A DNA stretch of 46,680 nt from Betaproteobacteria bacterium (GCA_947467315.1 CANIID010000005.1:1-46680); one strand, 5' to 3'; shown: positions 1-10,160, numbered from the stretch's first letter. The notes: a model not told the origin generated them from the letters alone. Numbers and translations: made by a program.

Positions 1-24
1 CCGGAAATCATTGAGGCGTTTCTG

Positions 25-2145
25 TTGCAGGAAGACCGCTGGTTTTACCGTCATCCTGGCGTGAATCCGTTGGCGCTGGCGCGCGGCGGCTGGCGCACGT
101 ACATCACGGGTGAACCGCGGCAGGGTGGATCAACCATCACCATGCAACTGGCGCGCATGATCGACCGCAACCAGTCGCGCAGTATTCGGGGCAAGGTCAA
201 GCAAATCGCGCGCGCGCTGCAACTGGAGGCGATGTATTCCAAGCGTGAAATCCTCGAGGCCTATCTCAATCTGGTGTCTTATGGTTCCAACGTCGAAGGT
301 GTCGGCGCAGCGAGCCTGATTCATTTCGGCAAATCCACCAAGGCATTGTCGCTGCCCGAAACACTGACGCTGGCGGTGATCCCGCAGGCGCCCACCAAGC
401 GTACGCTCATCCGCGCGCAGGAGCAGGCCGACGGCGCATCGCTCACCGGCGCGCGGCTGCGGCTGTTTGACCGCTGGCTGGCGCGCTATCCTGCGGCGGC
501 GTCACAAGCGGGATTGATGAAGCTGGCGTTGAACCTGCGCACGGCGAGCCAGTTGCCCTTTTACGCACCGCACACGGTGAACCAACTGGTGGCCCGCCAC
601 GGCAACGAAGGGGGTATGTCGCCCGAGATTCATGCCACGCTCGATCTGCGTTTGCAAAAAACGTTGGAGCGGCAAGTTCATCGCTACGTCGAACGCCAGC
701 GCCGCATCGGCATCGAAAACGCCACCGCGATGTTGATTGACTATCGCGCCATGGAAGTCAAAGCGGTGGTCGGTTCCGCCGCGTTTCACAACACGGCGAT
801 CAATGGGCAAGTCAATGGCACGCTGGCCAAGCGTTCGCCGGGTTCGACGCTGAAACCGTTTATTTATGCGTTGGCGATGGATCAGGGCTTGATTCATCCG
901 CTGTCGGTGCTGAAAGACGCGCCCACGGCATTCGGCCCGTTCAGTCCGGAAAATTTTGACGGCACCTTCATCGGACCGGTCACCGCACGTGACGCGCTGA
1001 TCCGCAGCCGCAACGTGCCGGCGGTGGGGCTGGCGGCGAAACTATCACAACCGTCGCTCTACGATTTTTTGAAGCGTGCAGGCGTGTCGCGCATGGCAAG
1101 CGAGAAACACTACGGGCTGGCGCTGGCGCTGGGCGGCGGCGATGTGACGATGGAAGAGCTTGTCACAATGTATGGTGTGCTCGCCAATCGCGGCGTATTG
1201 CAGCCGCTGCAATACCGCAAGAGCGCGATTGAACGGGCGGCGGCGAATGTCGGCGTGCGTCTGATCTCCGAAGAAGCGAGCTTCATGACACTGGACATCC
1301 TGCGCAACAACCCGCGTCCCGAAGGCACGATCGCTGGCACACGCGCGTCGATCCCGGTGGCTTGGAAGACCGGCACCTCGTGGGGATTTCGCGATGCGTG
1401 GTCGGCGGGCATCTTTGGCCCCTATGTGCTGGCTGTGTGGATAGGCCGCTTCGACGGCGAAGGCAATCCGGCGTATGTGGGCGTGCAGGCGGCAGCGCCG
1501 CTGTTCTTTCAGATTGTCGATGCGATGGCTGCGGAAGATCGCGGGCTGATCGAGCCGGTGTTCCGCAATCCGCCGAACCTCACCCGCGTTGAAGTGTGCG
1601 CGGCGTCGGGTGATCTGCCCAATGTGCATTGTCCGATGACGGCGACGACGTGGTTCGTGCCCGGCAAATCGCCTATCCGCGTCAGTGATGTGCATCGCGC
1701 GGTGATGATCGACACGCGCACGGGGCGCATGGCCTGCCCGCCGTATGATCAAGGCCGCGTGCAGCAGGTGGTATACGAATACTGGCCCTCCGACCTGATG
1801 CGCCTTTATGCGCAAGCCGGCGTGCCGCGCCGCGCGCCGCCCACGGGCGACTGCGGCAATGCCAGCATGGGGGGCACGCCGCCCGCGATCAGCGCGCCGG
1901 TGCGCGGCGCGGCGTACGTGATGCGCGCGTCACAGCCCGACCGTAACGTCGTGCCGCTGACGGCGACCGCCGAGGGCGGCGTCAACACGCTCTACTGGTT
2001 TGCTAATGACAGCTTCGTTACCGCAGGGCGGCCCGGCGTCGCGCTGCCGTGGAAGCCCGCGCAGCCGGGGCGCTATTTGCTGCGCGTGGTGGATGAACAC
2101 GGGCGAGCGGATTCGCGGGAAGTGGTGGTGACGGCTGCGCCATAA
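25..2145 (+). CDS. pbpC: Penicillin-binding protein 1C (transglycosylase/transpeptidase), probably truncated at the 5' end by the window edge
   Basis: EDRWFYRHPGVNPLALARG, GGSTITMQLARM, KRSPGSTLKPFIYALAMD, WKTGTSWGFRDAW and a C-terminal PBP1C-like domain; sequence upstream of the first Met also looks coding (PEIIEAFLLQEDRWFYRHPG). Confidence 0.93.
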   Translation: MQEDRWFYRHPGVNPLALARGGWRTYITGEPRQGGSTITMQLARMIDRNQSRSIRGKVKQIARALQLEAMYSKREILEAYLNLVSYGSNVEGVGAASLIHFGKSTKALSLPETLTLAVIPQAPTKRTLIRAQEQADGASLTGARLRLFDRWLARYPAAASQAGLMKLALNLRTASQLPFYAPHTVNQLVARHGNEGGMSPEIHATLDLRLQKTLERQVHRYVERQRRIGIENATAMLIDYRAMEVKAVVGSAAFHNTAINGQVNGTLAKRSPGSTLKPFIYALAMDQGLIHPLSVLKDAPTAFGPFSPENFDGTFIGPVTARDALIRSRNVPAVGLAAKLSQPSLYDFLKRAGVSRMASEKHYGLALALGGGDVTMEELVTMYGVLANRGVLQPLQYRKSAIERAAANVGVRLISEEASFMTLDILRNNPRPEGTIAGTRASIPVAWKTGTSWGFRDAWSAGIFGPYVLAVWIGRFDGEGNPAYVGVQAAAPLFFQIVDAMAAEDRGLIEPVFRNPPNLTRVEVCAASGDLPNVHCPMTATTWFVPGKSPIRVSDVHRAVMIDTRTGRMACPPYDQGRVQQVVYEYWPSDLMRLYAQAGVPRRAPPTGDCGNASMGGTPPAISAPVRGAAYVMRASQPDRNVVPLTATAEGGVNTLYWFANDSFVTAGRPGVALPWKPAQPGRYLLRVVDEHGRADSREVVVTAAP

Positions 2146-2147
2146 AT

Positions 2148-2170
2148 AACAATAAAAACAATTAGTTAGG
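2148..2170. repeat. AT-rich dispersed motif, copy
   Basis: AACAATAAAAACAATTAGTTAGG, reverse orientation of the motif; starts 2 bp after the pbpC stop. Confidence 0.45.
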
Positions 2171-2260
2171 TTAATTTAGCCCTGCGCGGTATGCTAGTGC
2201 ATGCGCTTATTACTTGACGCCTCCGCGCGTGGCAATGGCGCCGTTACCCTGTGAAAAGTC

Positions 2261-2821
2261 ATGTGGCAATACAAACGTCTTATTGCGGTAATCCTGTTCC
2301 TCGCCCTGCTGTGGGCGGTGTTTGAATTTTCCGGCCTGCGTGGTCACTTCAACCTCGCCTTCCTGCAGCAGCAGATTGAACAAAACCGTATTACTGGCTT
2401 GTTGATTTTTGCCGCACTGTTTTGTCTGGCCAATCTGATTCAGATTCCCGGCTGGATTTTTCTTATTGCGGCCGTGCTGACGATGGGAAACCTGTGGGGC
2501 GGGCTGGCTACCTACGTGGCCGCGAGTATGTCGTGCGTGGTGACGTTTTTGCTGATCCGTCTCGCGGGCGGCGATGCGCTTCGGCAGTTGAAGAGCAAAA
2601 TCGCAATACGCCTGTTCGATCAACTTGATGCGCATCCGGTCAAAAGCGTTTTTCTGCTGCGGGTATTGTTTCAAACCATGCCTGCGTTGAACTACGCGCT
2701 GGCAATGTCGGGCATCCAGTTCCGGAAGTATCTGACCGGTACGCTGCTGGGTCTGCCATTGCCGATTGCTGTGTATTGCGTGTTTTTTGACTATCTCGCC
2801 AAGGCGTTGAATATTTTGTAG
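2261..2821 (+). CDS. TVP38/TMEM64 (VTT-domain) family membrane protein
   Basis: Multiple TM segments with IPGWIFLIAAVLTMGNLWGGLATYVAASMSCVVTFLLIRLAGGDALR. Confidence 0.75.
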   Translation: MWQYKRLIAVILFLALLWAVFEFSGLRGHFNLAFLQQQIEQNRITGLLIFAALFCLANLIQIPGWIFLIAAVLTMGNLWGGLATYVAASMSCVVTFLLIRLAGGDALRQLKSKIAIRLFDQLDAHPVKSVFLLRVLFQTMPALNYALAMSGIQFRKYLTGTLLGLPLPIAVYCVFFDYLAKALNIL

Positions 2822-2919
2822 GTGGCTTGCTGTTTGCGGGTACGACGGGCGACGGCCCTTGCATCGGTGGCGAGGCGGGGTATCATGAAGCTGAATAAAT
2901 TCAGCCTCGGAGAACTCTC

Positions 2920-3852
2920 ATGAAAATCGCCAACAACGTCACCGATCTGATCGGCAACACCCCGCTGGTGCGCATCAATCGCCTTACGCAGGGCTGCGCG
3001 GGCGAGGTGCTGGCCAAGCTGGAGTTTCAGAATCCGGCGCATAGCGTGAAGGATCGCATCGGCTTGTCGATGGTCGAGGCGGCGGAGAAAGCCGGGCTGG
3101 TGAAGCCCGATACGATTTTTCTGGAGCCGACCAGCGGCAACACTGGTATTGGCCTTGCGATGGTGTGCGCGGCGCGCGGCTATAAATGCACGATCATCAT
3201 GCCCGACACCATGAGTCGCGAGCGGCGCATGTTGCTGCGCGCGTATGGCGCGGAGCTGGTGTTGACGCCGGGCGCCGAGCGCATGCCGGGCGCGATCAAA
3301 AAAGCGGAAGAGATGGCCGCCGCCGACCTGCGTTATCTGATACCGCAGCAGTTTGAGAACCCGGCGAATCCCGCCGTTCATCGCGCGACCACCGCCGAGG
3401 AAATCTGGCGTGATACCGATGGCAAGGCCGATATTCTGATTTCAGGCATCGGTACCGGCGGCACGATTACCGGGGTTGGCGAGGTGTTGAAGGCGCGCAA
3501 GCCATCGTTTCAGTGCGTGGCGGTGGAGCCGGATGCGTCGGCGGTGTTGTCGGGCGGGCAGGCGGGGCCGCATCCGATACAGGGCATCGGCGCAGGCTTC
3601 ATTCCCAAAGTGCTCAACACCAAAATTTACGATGAAATCGTGCGGGTGAAAAACGACGACGCGATGACCATGGCGCGCCGCATGGCCAAGGAAGAAGGCA
3701 TCCTTGTGGGCATTTCGTCGGGCGCGGCGATGTGGGCGGCGATTGAAGTCGCCAAGCGCGAATCGAGCAAGGGCAAAATGTTGGTGGTGATTATCCCGTC
3801 GTTCGGCGAACGTTACTTGAGCACGCCGTTGTTTGCGGGGTTGGCGGACTGA
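2920..3852 (+). CDS. cysK: Cysteine synthase A (O-acetylserine sulfhydrylase)
   Basis: [56 protein letters not shown]-like ggag upstream. Confidence 0.93.
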   Translation: MKIANNVTDLIGNTPLVRINRLTQGCAGEVLAKLEFQNPAHSVKDRIGLSMVEAAEKAGLVKPDTIFLEPTSGNTGIGLAMVCAARGYKCTIIMPDTMSRERRMLLRAYGAELVLTPGAERMPGAIKKAEEMAAADLRYLIPQQFENPANPAVHRATTAEEIWRDTDGKADILISGIGTGGTITGVGEVLKARKPSFQCVAVEPDASAVLSGGQAGPHPIQGIGAGFIPKVLNTKIYDEIVRVKNDDAMTMARRMAKEEGILVGISSGAAMWAAIEVAKRESSKGKMLVVIIPSFGERYLSTPLFAGLAD

Positions 3853-3858
3853 GCAGAT

Positions 3859-3886
3859 TCTCCTCGCCTGCTTGCAGGCGAGGAGA
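3859..3886. terminator. Perfect 13-bp stem hairpin between convergent cysK and FKBP genes (terminator-like, no clear U-tract)
   Basis: TCTCCTCGCCTGC-TT-GCAGGCGAGGAGA. Confidence 0.5.
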
Positions 3887-3909
3887 GCACGGGATGAGAA
3901 AGCAGCCGC

Positions 3910-4260
3910 CTATTCCGTCGCCAGCAACTCCACCTCAAACACCAGCGTCGCGTTGGGCGGAATCACGCCGCCCGCGCCGCGCGCGCCGTAGCCGAGATCG
4001 GGCGGAATCGTGAGTTTGCGCGTGCCGCCGACTTTCATGCCTTGCACACCTTCGTCCCAGCCGCGTATGACACGTCCGCCGCCGAGCGGAAATACAAACG
4101 GGTCGTCGCGGTCTTTGCTGGAATCAAACTTTTCGCCGCTGGTGAGCCAGCCGGTGTAGTGTACGGTGACTTCCTGGCCAGCGCTGGCTTCGGCGCCGGT
4201 GCCGACAGTCACGTCGTCGATGATGAGTCCGCTGGGGGTTGTGATGGTGGCTGCTGCCAT
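3910..4260 (-). CDS. FKBP-type peptidyl-prolyl cis-trans isomerase
   Basis: [54 protein letters not shown]. Confidence 0.92.
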   Translation of the reverse strand: MAAATITTPSGLIIDDVTVGTGAEASAGQEVTVHYTGWLTSGEKFDSSKDRDDPFVFPLGGGRVIRGWDEGVQGMKVGGTRKLTIPPDLGYGARGAGGVIPPNATLVFEVELLATE

Positions 4261-4523
4261 GGCGATTCCTTGGTTATGTTGTAAAGAGGGTGAAAAGAGG
4301 GTGAAGAAAAGGCGGCATTATGCCTTTCTGCGCGGCTCGCGGCCATGACTGTATGGCCGATTATTTGCCGTAATATGGATTTTTGATTGCCGATCCAGTG
4401 GTAAGCCTGTAGTAAGGGTGCTCTGAGACACTTAGTGTTGGCATCAGTGTACTCACTAGATTTACCGGAATTAACAGGTTCGTCGGTCCTTTTTGCTTGC
4501 TATTGTGATTTTTACTAACTTTT

Positions 4524-4739
4524 TTGGAGCTTCTGGTGGCTAAACTTTCTAGCATTTTGTTTTCGTTGTACACGTTTTGCATTATGGGCCTCGCGTTTGC
4601 GGCGGAGATCAAAGATGATCCGATACCGGAACCCAACTACGTGGGCATTATCGTATTTCTTGGGCTCTCGTTAGGGATAGGCGTCTGGTTCATGTGGAAG
4701 GTGATGACCAATAAGGGCGACAAGGACGACAAGAAGTAG
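4524..4739 (+). CDS. Small two-TM hypothetical protein with a Lys/Asp-rich tail
   Basis: 71 aa with two hydrophobic segments and charged C-terminus NKGDKDDKK; followed by a clear terminator. Confidence 0.55.
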   Translation: MELLVAKLSSILFSLYTFCIMGLAFAAEIKDDPIPEPNYVGIIVFLGLSLGIGVWFMWKVMTNKGDKDDKK

Positions 4740-4759
4740 CCGCTCAAGCTGCTGACACG

Positions 4760-4792
4760 AAAAAACGCGCCTTGATGAGGCGCGTTTTTTTT
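4760..4792. terminator. Rho-independent terminator (bidirectional)
   Basis: AAAAAACGCGCCT-TGATG-AGGCGCGTTTTTTTT. Confidence 0.85.
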
Positions 4793-4862
4793 CGGCAATC
4801 CCCGGCGCAATCGCTGCTGGCGCACCGTGTAGAATACCGCGCTCCAATCAGCCAAAAGGGGA

Positions 4863-5255
4863 GTGGCAGTGGGCGTGGTAACGACATTATTAAAGCAGGT
4901 GCCGGCAGCGGCTAAATTCAAAGCGAAGCTGCAGGCGCTGGAGCAGGAGCTGGTTGCGCTGCGCTCGGAAAACGCCCGTTTGCAGGAAGACCTCGCGCAA
5001 TATATTAACCAGTGGGAAACGCTCGACGGTCCGCAGGTGAATACCTTGCAGTATCTTGCGGCGCACACCAGCGGACAGGCGGTGGACATCGCCAAAGCCA
5101 TCGCGGTGAATATTCAGATCGCCGAAACCAGCCTGGTATTTTTGCTCAAGTGCGCCTACGTTACTGAAGTGAAAGCGGCGCGCGGCAAGAGGGCGCAGTT
5201 CTGTTTGTCAGCCAAAGGCACACGCTATCTTCGTGAGCGCAGCCTTCATAAATAA
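4863..5255 (+). CDS. Hypothetical protein, N-terminal coiled coil and C-terminal winged-helix-like region
   Basis: KFKAKLQALEQELVALRSENARLQEDLAQY followed by an HTH-like segment and ARGKRAQFCLSAKGTRYLRE. Confidence 0.5.
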   Translation: MAVGVVTTLLKQVPAAAKFKAKLQALEQELVALRSENARLQEDLAQYINQWETLDGPQVNTLQYLAAHTSGQAVDIAKAIAVNIQIAETSLVFLLKCAYVTEVKAARGKRAQFCLSAKGTRYLRERSLHK

Positions 5256-5260
5256 TTCAG

Positions 5261-5277
5261 TAAAAACATATACTTAC
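5261..5277. repeat. AT-rich dispersed motif, copy
   Basis: TAAAAACATATACTTAC (reverse complement GTAAGTATATGTTTTTA). Confidence 0.6.
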
Positions 5278-5282
5278 GGTTA

Positions 5283-5639
5283 ATGGCGCGCACCGCGACA
5301 CCGTGGCATGTGTACCTCGTGCGCTGCGCCGATGGCACGCTGTATACCGGTGTAGCCCTCAATGTCGCGCAGCGGATCGCCGAACATAATGGCAAGGGCA
5401 CGCGGGGGGCGCGCTACACGCGCTCGCGCCGCCCGGTGAAGCTGGCGTATCAAGAGCCGGCGGCGAATCGATCCGCGGCGTGCAAGCGGGAGTACCGCGT
5501 CAAACAACTGTCACGCGCTGAAAAACTCGCGTTGATCGCTGGCGACTCACGTATGATTTCAGCGGCGAAGAAAAAAACGGGAGCACATCATGGCCAGCAA
5601 AAAAGCAGCAGTAAAAAAAGAAGCAAAAAAAACTGTTAA
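5283..5639 (+). CDS. GIY-YIG nuclease family protein (UPF0213-like) with Lys-rich C-terminal extension
   Basis: WHVYLVRCADGTLYTGVALNVAQRIAEHNGKGTRGARYTRSRRPVKLAYQE. Confidence 0.8.
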   Translation: MARTATPWHVYLVRCADGTLYTGVALNVAQRIAEHNGKGTRGARYTRSRRPVKLAYQEPAANRSAACKREYRVKQLSRAEKLALIAGDSRMISAAKKKTGAHHGQQKSSSKKRSKKNC

Positions 5640-6138
5640 GCCGGTGGCACGCGCCGCCAAAAAAGTTATCAAGCGCGATGGCGATCACACCTTCAGGGCG
5701 ATCTACGACAAGGATATTCCGTGGGAATCCGATGACGTGCGCGGCATACTCACGCTGCCCAAGGGCGTGAAAGTCAAAGTGCTGAACTACGATCCGGTGA
5801 TGAATCGCATCGACATGAAGCAGCGCTTCCCGGCGGGCTATGTTGAGCCTAAACACACGCACAAAAGCTGGCATTCCATACTCGTAACCAAGGGCCGCAT
5901 GTGCGTCGCGGGCAAGGATCTGCGCCCCGGCGATTACGTGTTCGGCTGGGACATCCCGCACGGCCCGTATGAATATCCCGACGGCTGCGAAGTGTTCATC
6001 GTCTACATGGGCGACGCCAAGCACGAGTGGAAGACCGACGATCTGCTCAAGCACACGAACCTCTGGAAGCCCAAAACAGCGGCGGGCAAAAAAGGCGTGA
6101 AGGCGCACCTCCAGAAGCGCAAGGCGGGGCAGACGTAG
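5590..6138 (+). CDS. Cupin-domain protein with Lys/Ala-rich N-terminus
   Basis: MNRIDMKQRFPAGYVEPKHTHKSWHSILVTKGRMCVAGKDLRPGDYVFG is a cupin pattern. Confidence 0.75.
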   Translation: MASKKAAVKKEAKKTVKPVARAAKKVIKRDGDHTFRAIYDKDIPWESDDVRGILTLPKGVKVKVLNYDPVMNRIDMKQRFPAGYVEPKHTHKSWHSILVTKGRMCVAGKDLRPGDYVFGWDIPHGPYEYPDGCEVFIVYMGDAKHEWKTDDLLKHTNLWKPKTAAGKKGVKAHLQKRKAGQT

Positions 6139-6182
6139 GTTTGGATTTCCTTCTGCCGCGCGAGGGAGAAGGGCAGGGTTTC

Positions 6183-7112
6183 CTAAGCCCGCGGAATCAT
6201 CCCAAACACCTCGTCGCCAAAACGCCGGCGCGCCTCGTCGAGCAGCGGTTGCACGGCCTGCCGGAGCGCCGCGCGCGCTTCGGGTGACAGCTCAATGACT
6301 TCTCCGCCTTCGGCCTCGATGGCCTTGCGCGCGAGACCTTCTTCTTCCACGGCGAGATCACGCTGCGCCAGTACCGCACGACGCGCGGCGGCGCGCATGC
6401 CTTCCTGCAAGGTTTTCGGCCACGCATCGAATTGCGCGCGGTTCATGTAAAGGCCGCGCGAGTGATAGCAGTGGCCTGACAGTGTGTGATAGCGATGCAC
6501 CTTGTGCGCACCGTAGTCGGCGGTATTGGCGAGCGGGTTTTCCTGCGCATCTACCGCGCCGGATAGGATTGCTTCAAGGCCGGGTTTCAGGTCCAGCGGG
6601 CACGGCACGGCGCCCAGAAGATCAAAACTGCGGCGATGTATTTCACCGGGCATGATGCGCACTTTCATATCTTTCAGATCGGCGAGCGTGCGCACCGGGC
6701 GCAGCCGGTTGGAGATGTGCCGGTAGCCGTTCTCGAAAAACCCCAACACGCGATAGCCGGGAATCCGCGCCTCGATTTTTTGCGTCATCCATGCCCCGAG
6801 TGCGCCGTCCATCGCGGCACGCGCCTGATTGAGGTTGTCGAACAAAAACAGCAGATCGACGAAATCCAGTTCCGGCACGCGGTCGGCGATATAGCTGGTG
6901 GATTGATAGGTGAGCGAGAGCACACCGGTTTCCGCCATCCACAATAAATCGGCGGCCTTGTAGCCGAAATCCATCACGTTCCACACGGTATGCACCGCGA
7001 TCTCGTTGCCGAACTGCTCGGTTAGGGTATCGCCCAGCACTTTCATGCCGCGGCTGCACGTGGTGTTGGCCGGGCCGTAGCCGCCAAGGGTGATACGGAT
7101 GGGATCAGTCAT
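6183..7112 (-). CDS. TRAP transporter DctP-like solute-binding protein
   Basis: GFFENGYRHISNRLRPVRTLADLKDMKVRIMPGEIHRRSFDLLGAVPCPL, SGAVDAQENPLANTADYGAHKVHRY. Confidence 0.85.
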   Translation of the reverse strand: MTDPIRITLGGYGPANTTCSRGMKVLGDTLTEQFGNEIAVHTVWNVMDFGYKAADLLWMAETGVLSLTYQSTSYIADRVPELDFVDLLFLFDNLNQARAAMDGALGAWMTQKIEARIPGYRVLGFFENGYRHISNRLRPVRTLADLKDMKVRIMPGEIHRRSFDLLGAVPCPLDLKPGLEAILSGAVDAQENPLANTADYGAHKVHRYHTLSGHCYHSRGLYMNRAQFDAWPKTLQEGMRAAARRAVLAQRDLAVEEEGLARKAIEAEGGEVIELSPEARAALRQAVQPLLDEARRRFGDEVFGMIPRA

Positions 7113-7187
7113 ACATTGCCTTGAATGAGTCGGGTCGCAATTCTAACTGACACGCGGCGGGTGTTAACATCGTTGCTGGAGGTGACA

Positions 7188-7883
7188 ATGAATTCTGATT
7201 TGAGTAAACCCGCAGGCGATGTTTTCGAAGCCGCGCGCACACGACGCTCGGTCCGCGCCTACAAACCGGATGCTATTCCGCCGCAAACGCTGCGCGAGAT
7301 TGTTGAACTGGGGCGGTGGGCGCCCAGCGGTTCCAACATTCAGCCGTGGCGTGTGCATGTACTGACGGGCGCGACGTTGCTGCGTGTGGGCAACGCGATC
7401 CAGCAGGCCTTTCTGTCCGGTGAGCCGGGGCACAAGCGCGACTACAATTACTATACCGACCCGATGGAAGAGCCGTATCTCGCGCGCAAGCGGGCCTGCG
7501 GCTGGGGTTTGTATGGCACGTTAGGCATCGGTCGCGGCGATCACGAAAAATCCAAGGCCTATCGCGCCGGCAACTATGTGTTTTTCGGCGCGCCGGTCGG
7601 GCTGGTGCTGACGATTGATCGCACGCTCGAAATCGGCAGTTGGTTTGATTACGGGCTGTTTGCACAGACGCTGATGCTGGCGGCGCGCGCGCGCGGCCTG
7701 CACACCTGCGCCGAAGCCTCTATCGCCAGTTACCCGGACATCGTGCGGCGCGAACTGGGGCTCACGCGCGACTGGACCATCCTGTGCGGCATGGCGATGG
7801 GCTACGCGCAAGTCGATGCCGTGGTGAATACGTTTCAGCCGTCGCGTATTGCGGTGGATGACTATGCGACATTTTATGAGTGA
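7188..7883 (+). CDS. Nitroreductase family protein (ORF opens at 7125; start 7188 preferred, preceded by ggaggtgaca)
   Basis: ARTRRSVRAYKPDAIPPQTLREIVELGRWAPSGSNIQPWRVHVLTG. Confidence 0.85.
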   Translation: MNSDLSKPAGDVFEAARTRRSVRAYKPDAIPPQTLREIVELGRWAPSGSNIQPWRVHVLTGATLLRVGNAIQQAFLSGEPGHKRDYNYYTDPMEEPYLARKRACGWGLYGTLGIGRGDHEKSKAYRAGNYVFFGAPVGLVLTIDRTLEIGSWFDYGLFAQTLMLAARARGLHTCAEASIASYPDIVRRELGLTRDWTILCGMAMGYAQVDAVVNTFQPSRIAVDDYATFYE

Positions 7884-8856
7884 CCGTATGAAGAAGATTG
7901 CGTTGGGGGTGGCGTTGATGGTGGTGTCCGCGCTGGCGGCGGCGCAGGATGGCGCGGCGTTTCCCGCGCGGCCCGTGCGCATGGTGATCCACATCGGGCC
8001 CGGCAGCAGCATGGACATCATCGGCCGCGTGCTGGGGCAGAAGATGGGCGATGCATGGGGGCAAACCGTGATCGTCGATAACCGCGCCGGCGCGGGCGGC
8101 ACCATCGGCATGGATGTGGTGGCGAAAGCGCCGCCCGACGGGCACACGATTTTGTTCGGCTCGGGCAGCATGGCCATCGCGCCGTCGTTTTATAAGAAAC
8201 TGCCGTTTGACGCGCTGCGCGATTTTGAACCGATTACGCAACTGTCCTCGCGTTACAACGTGCTGGTGGTGACGACAGGTTCCACGCTGAATTCGGTGAA
8301 GGATGTGATCGCGTTGGCGAAAGCCAAGCCGGGTTTTGTGAGTTACGGTTCCGGCGGCGGCACCGGCAGTTCGGATCATCTCGCGGGCGAATTGTTTGCG
8401 CTGATGACCGGCACGCAACTGCTGCACGTGCCGTACAAAAGCGGACCGCAGGCGGTGACCGATCTGATTGGCGGACAGTTGGTGATTTACATGGGCGGGG
8501 TGCCGATTAACCTGCCGATGATTAAATCCGGCAAGTTAAAACCGCTGGGCGTAAGCAGCCCGAAGCGCATCGCGCAACTGCCCGATGTGCCGACCATCGC
8601 TGAATCCGGCGTGCCGGGATTCGAGGTCAACGTGTGGTATGGCCTGTTTGCGCCGCGCGGCACGCCGCCGAAAATCGTGGCGAAAATTTCCGCCGATGTG
8701 AGCCGCATCGTCAAAAGCCCTGACACGCGCGAGCGATTCGCCGGGCTGGGCGCGGATTCCGAGGGCACCACGCACGCCGAGTTCAGCAGTTATTTTCGCG
8801 GTGACGTGGCGAAATGGTCGAAAGTGGTGAAGGCGGCGAAGCTGAGCAGTGAATGA
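7876..8856 (+). CDS. Bug/TctC family tripartite tricarboxylate transporter substrate-binding protein
   Basis: FPARPVRMVIHIGPGSSMDIIGR, VIVDNRAGAGGTIGMDVVAKAPPDGHTIL. Confidence 0.88.
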   Translation: MSDRMKKIALGVALMVVSALAAAQDGAAFPARPVRMVIHIGPGSSMDIIGRVLGQKMGDAWGQTVIVDNRAGAGGTIGMDVVAKAPPDGHTILFGSGSMAIAPSFYKKLPFDALRDFEPITQLSSRYNVLVVTTGSTLNSVKDVIALAKAKPGFVSYGSGGGTGSSDHLAGELFALMTGTQLLHVPYKSGPQAVTDLIGGQLVIYMGGVPINLPMIKSGKLKPLGVSSPKRIAQLPDVPTIAESGVPGFEVNVWYGLFAPRGTPPKIVAKISADVSRIVKSPDTRERFAGLGADSEGTTHAEFSSYFRGDVAKWSKVVKAAKLSSE

Positions 8857-9344
8857 AAACGCTGCTGATTGTGTTTCATACGATGACGGATGGCGCGCGG
8901 CAAATGGCCGAGGCGGCAGCGCGCGGCGCGGCTGCCGAACCGAACGTGCAAGTGCGCTTGCTGCCCGCGCGCGAGGCGGGGGCGGAGGACGTGTTGCAGG
9001 CGCAGGGCTATATCTTCGTCACGCCGGAAAATCTCGCTGCCATGTCGGGCATCATGAAAGATTTTTTCGACCGCACGTTTTACGCTGCACTGGATCGTGT
9101 CGTCGGACGCGCGTACGCCACGCTGATCTGCGCCGGCAGCGATGGCGAAAACGCGGTGCGGCAGATTGATCGCATCTGCACCGGCTGGCGACTGCGCAAA
9201 GCGGCGGAGCCGATCATCGTGTGTACCCACGCACAAACGCCGGAGAAAATCCTCGCGCGAAAAATTATTTGCGCGGACGACTTGCAGCGCTGCGAGGAAG
9301 TGGGCGCAGCACTGGCGGCAGGCTTGGCGCTAGGCGTGTTTTGA
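8853..9344 (+). CDS. Flavodoxin/NAD(P)H-dependent reductase-like protein
   Basis: MKTLLIVFHTMTDGARQMAEAAARGA, YIFVTPENLAAMSGIMKDFFDRTFY; 4-bp overlap with the upstream Bug gene. Confidence 0.75.
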   Translation: MKTLLIVFHTMTDGARQMAEAAARGAAAEPNVQVRLLPAREAGAEDVLQAQGYIFVTPENLAAMSGIMKDFFDRTFYAALDRVVGRAYATLICAGSDGENAVRQIDRICTGWRLRKAAEPIIVCTHAQTPEKILARKIICADDLQRCEEVGAALAAGLALGVF

Positions 9345-9346
9345 CG

Positions 9347-9363
9347 GTAACTATATGTTTTTA
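9347..9363. repeat. AT-rich dispersed motif, copy
   Basis: GTAACTATATGTTTTTA. Confidence 0.6.
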
Positions 9364-10119
9364 AAAAATAATTATATGGTCGTCATGGCGTGTGCGCTGC
9401 TTACGCTGGGGGCTTGCACGACGGTGCCGCCGCGCGGAGCTTTACCGCAATACACCACCCTGCCGCTGACCGAACGCGCGTCAGTGAATTTCGGACAGCG
9501 GCGCCCCAACTACGTGATCCTGCATCACACCAGCGACGACACCGCCGAAGAATCGCTGCACACCCTGACGGATCCGGTGCGTGAAGTCAGCTCGCATTAC
9601 CTGATAGGCCGCGATGGCAAACTGTATTACCTGGTGGATGAACTGGCCCGTGCGTGGCACGCGGGTGAGGCGTACTGGGGCGGCTTGAGTGATCTGAATT
9701 CCGCTTCGATCGGCATTGAACTGGATAACAACGGCAGAGAACCGTTCGCCGAGCCGATGATCGAAACCTTGTTGCGATTGCTGGATGATCTGAAAACACG
9801 CTATAAAATTCCCGCAGCGAATTTTCTCGGTCACGGCGATATTATTCCAGGACGCAAGGTCGATCCCAGCCGTTTTTTTCCGTGGAAGCGGCTGGCGACA
9901 CGCGGATTTGGTGTGTGGTGCGAGCCGCCGTTTGCACCACCGCCCGCTGGGGCGAGCGACGCGTTTTTGCTGGCGGCGTTCGGTTACGACGTGTCGAATT
10001 TGAAGGCCGCCCTCGCTGGGTTTAAGCGCCATTTTTTGGGCGTGGACAACGATAGCGCCTTGGCGAATGGTGAACGCGCGCTGCTGCACTGCTTGATACA
10101 ACGCAAGATGGAGCGCTAG
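9355..10119 (+). CDS. N-acetylmuramoyl-L-alanine amidase (AmiD/AmpD-like), putative lipoprotein; start may be 9376
   Basis: LTLGACTT lipobox, NYVILHHTSDDTAEESL, SSHYLIGRDGKLYYLVDELARAWHAG, SIGIELDNNG, FLGHGDIIPGRKVDPSRFFPW. Confidence 0.88.
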   Translation: MFLKNNYMVVMACALLTLGACTTVPPRGALPQYTTLPLTERASVNFGQRRPNYVILHHTSDDTAEESLHTLTDPVREVSSHYLIGRDGKLYYLVDELARAWHAGEAYWGGLSDLNSASIGIELDNNGREPFAEPMIETLLRLLDDLKTRYKIPAANFLGHGDIIPGRKVDPSRFFPWKRLATRGFGVWCEPPFAPPPAGASDAFLLAAFGYDVSNLKAALAGFKRHFLGVDNDSALANGERALLHCLIQRKMER

Positions 10120-10141
10120 TTTATCCTCGCATTGAGGTTTT

Positions 10142-10160
10142 GTAAGTATATGTTTTCATT
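10142..10160. repeat. AT-rich dispersed motif, copy
   Basis: GTAAGTATATGTTTTCATT; overlaps the hupE-like stop codon. Confidence 0.6.

Noticed and set aside
1045-1815. Long antisense ORFs (e.g. 1045..1815, 15663..16496, 34220..35317, 37000..38526, all minus strand)
   Set aside because: Arg/His-rich translations opposite well-supported genes; typical mirror ORFs of GC-rich codon bias.
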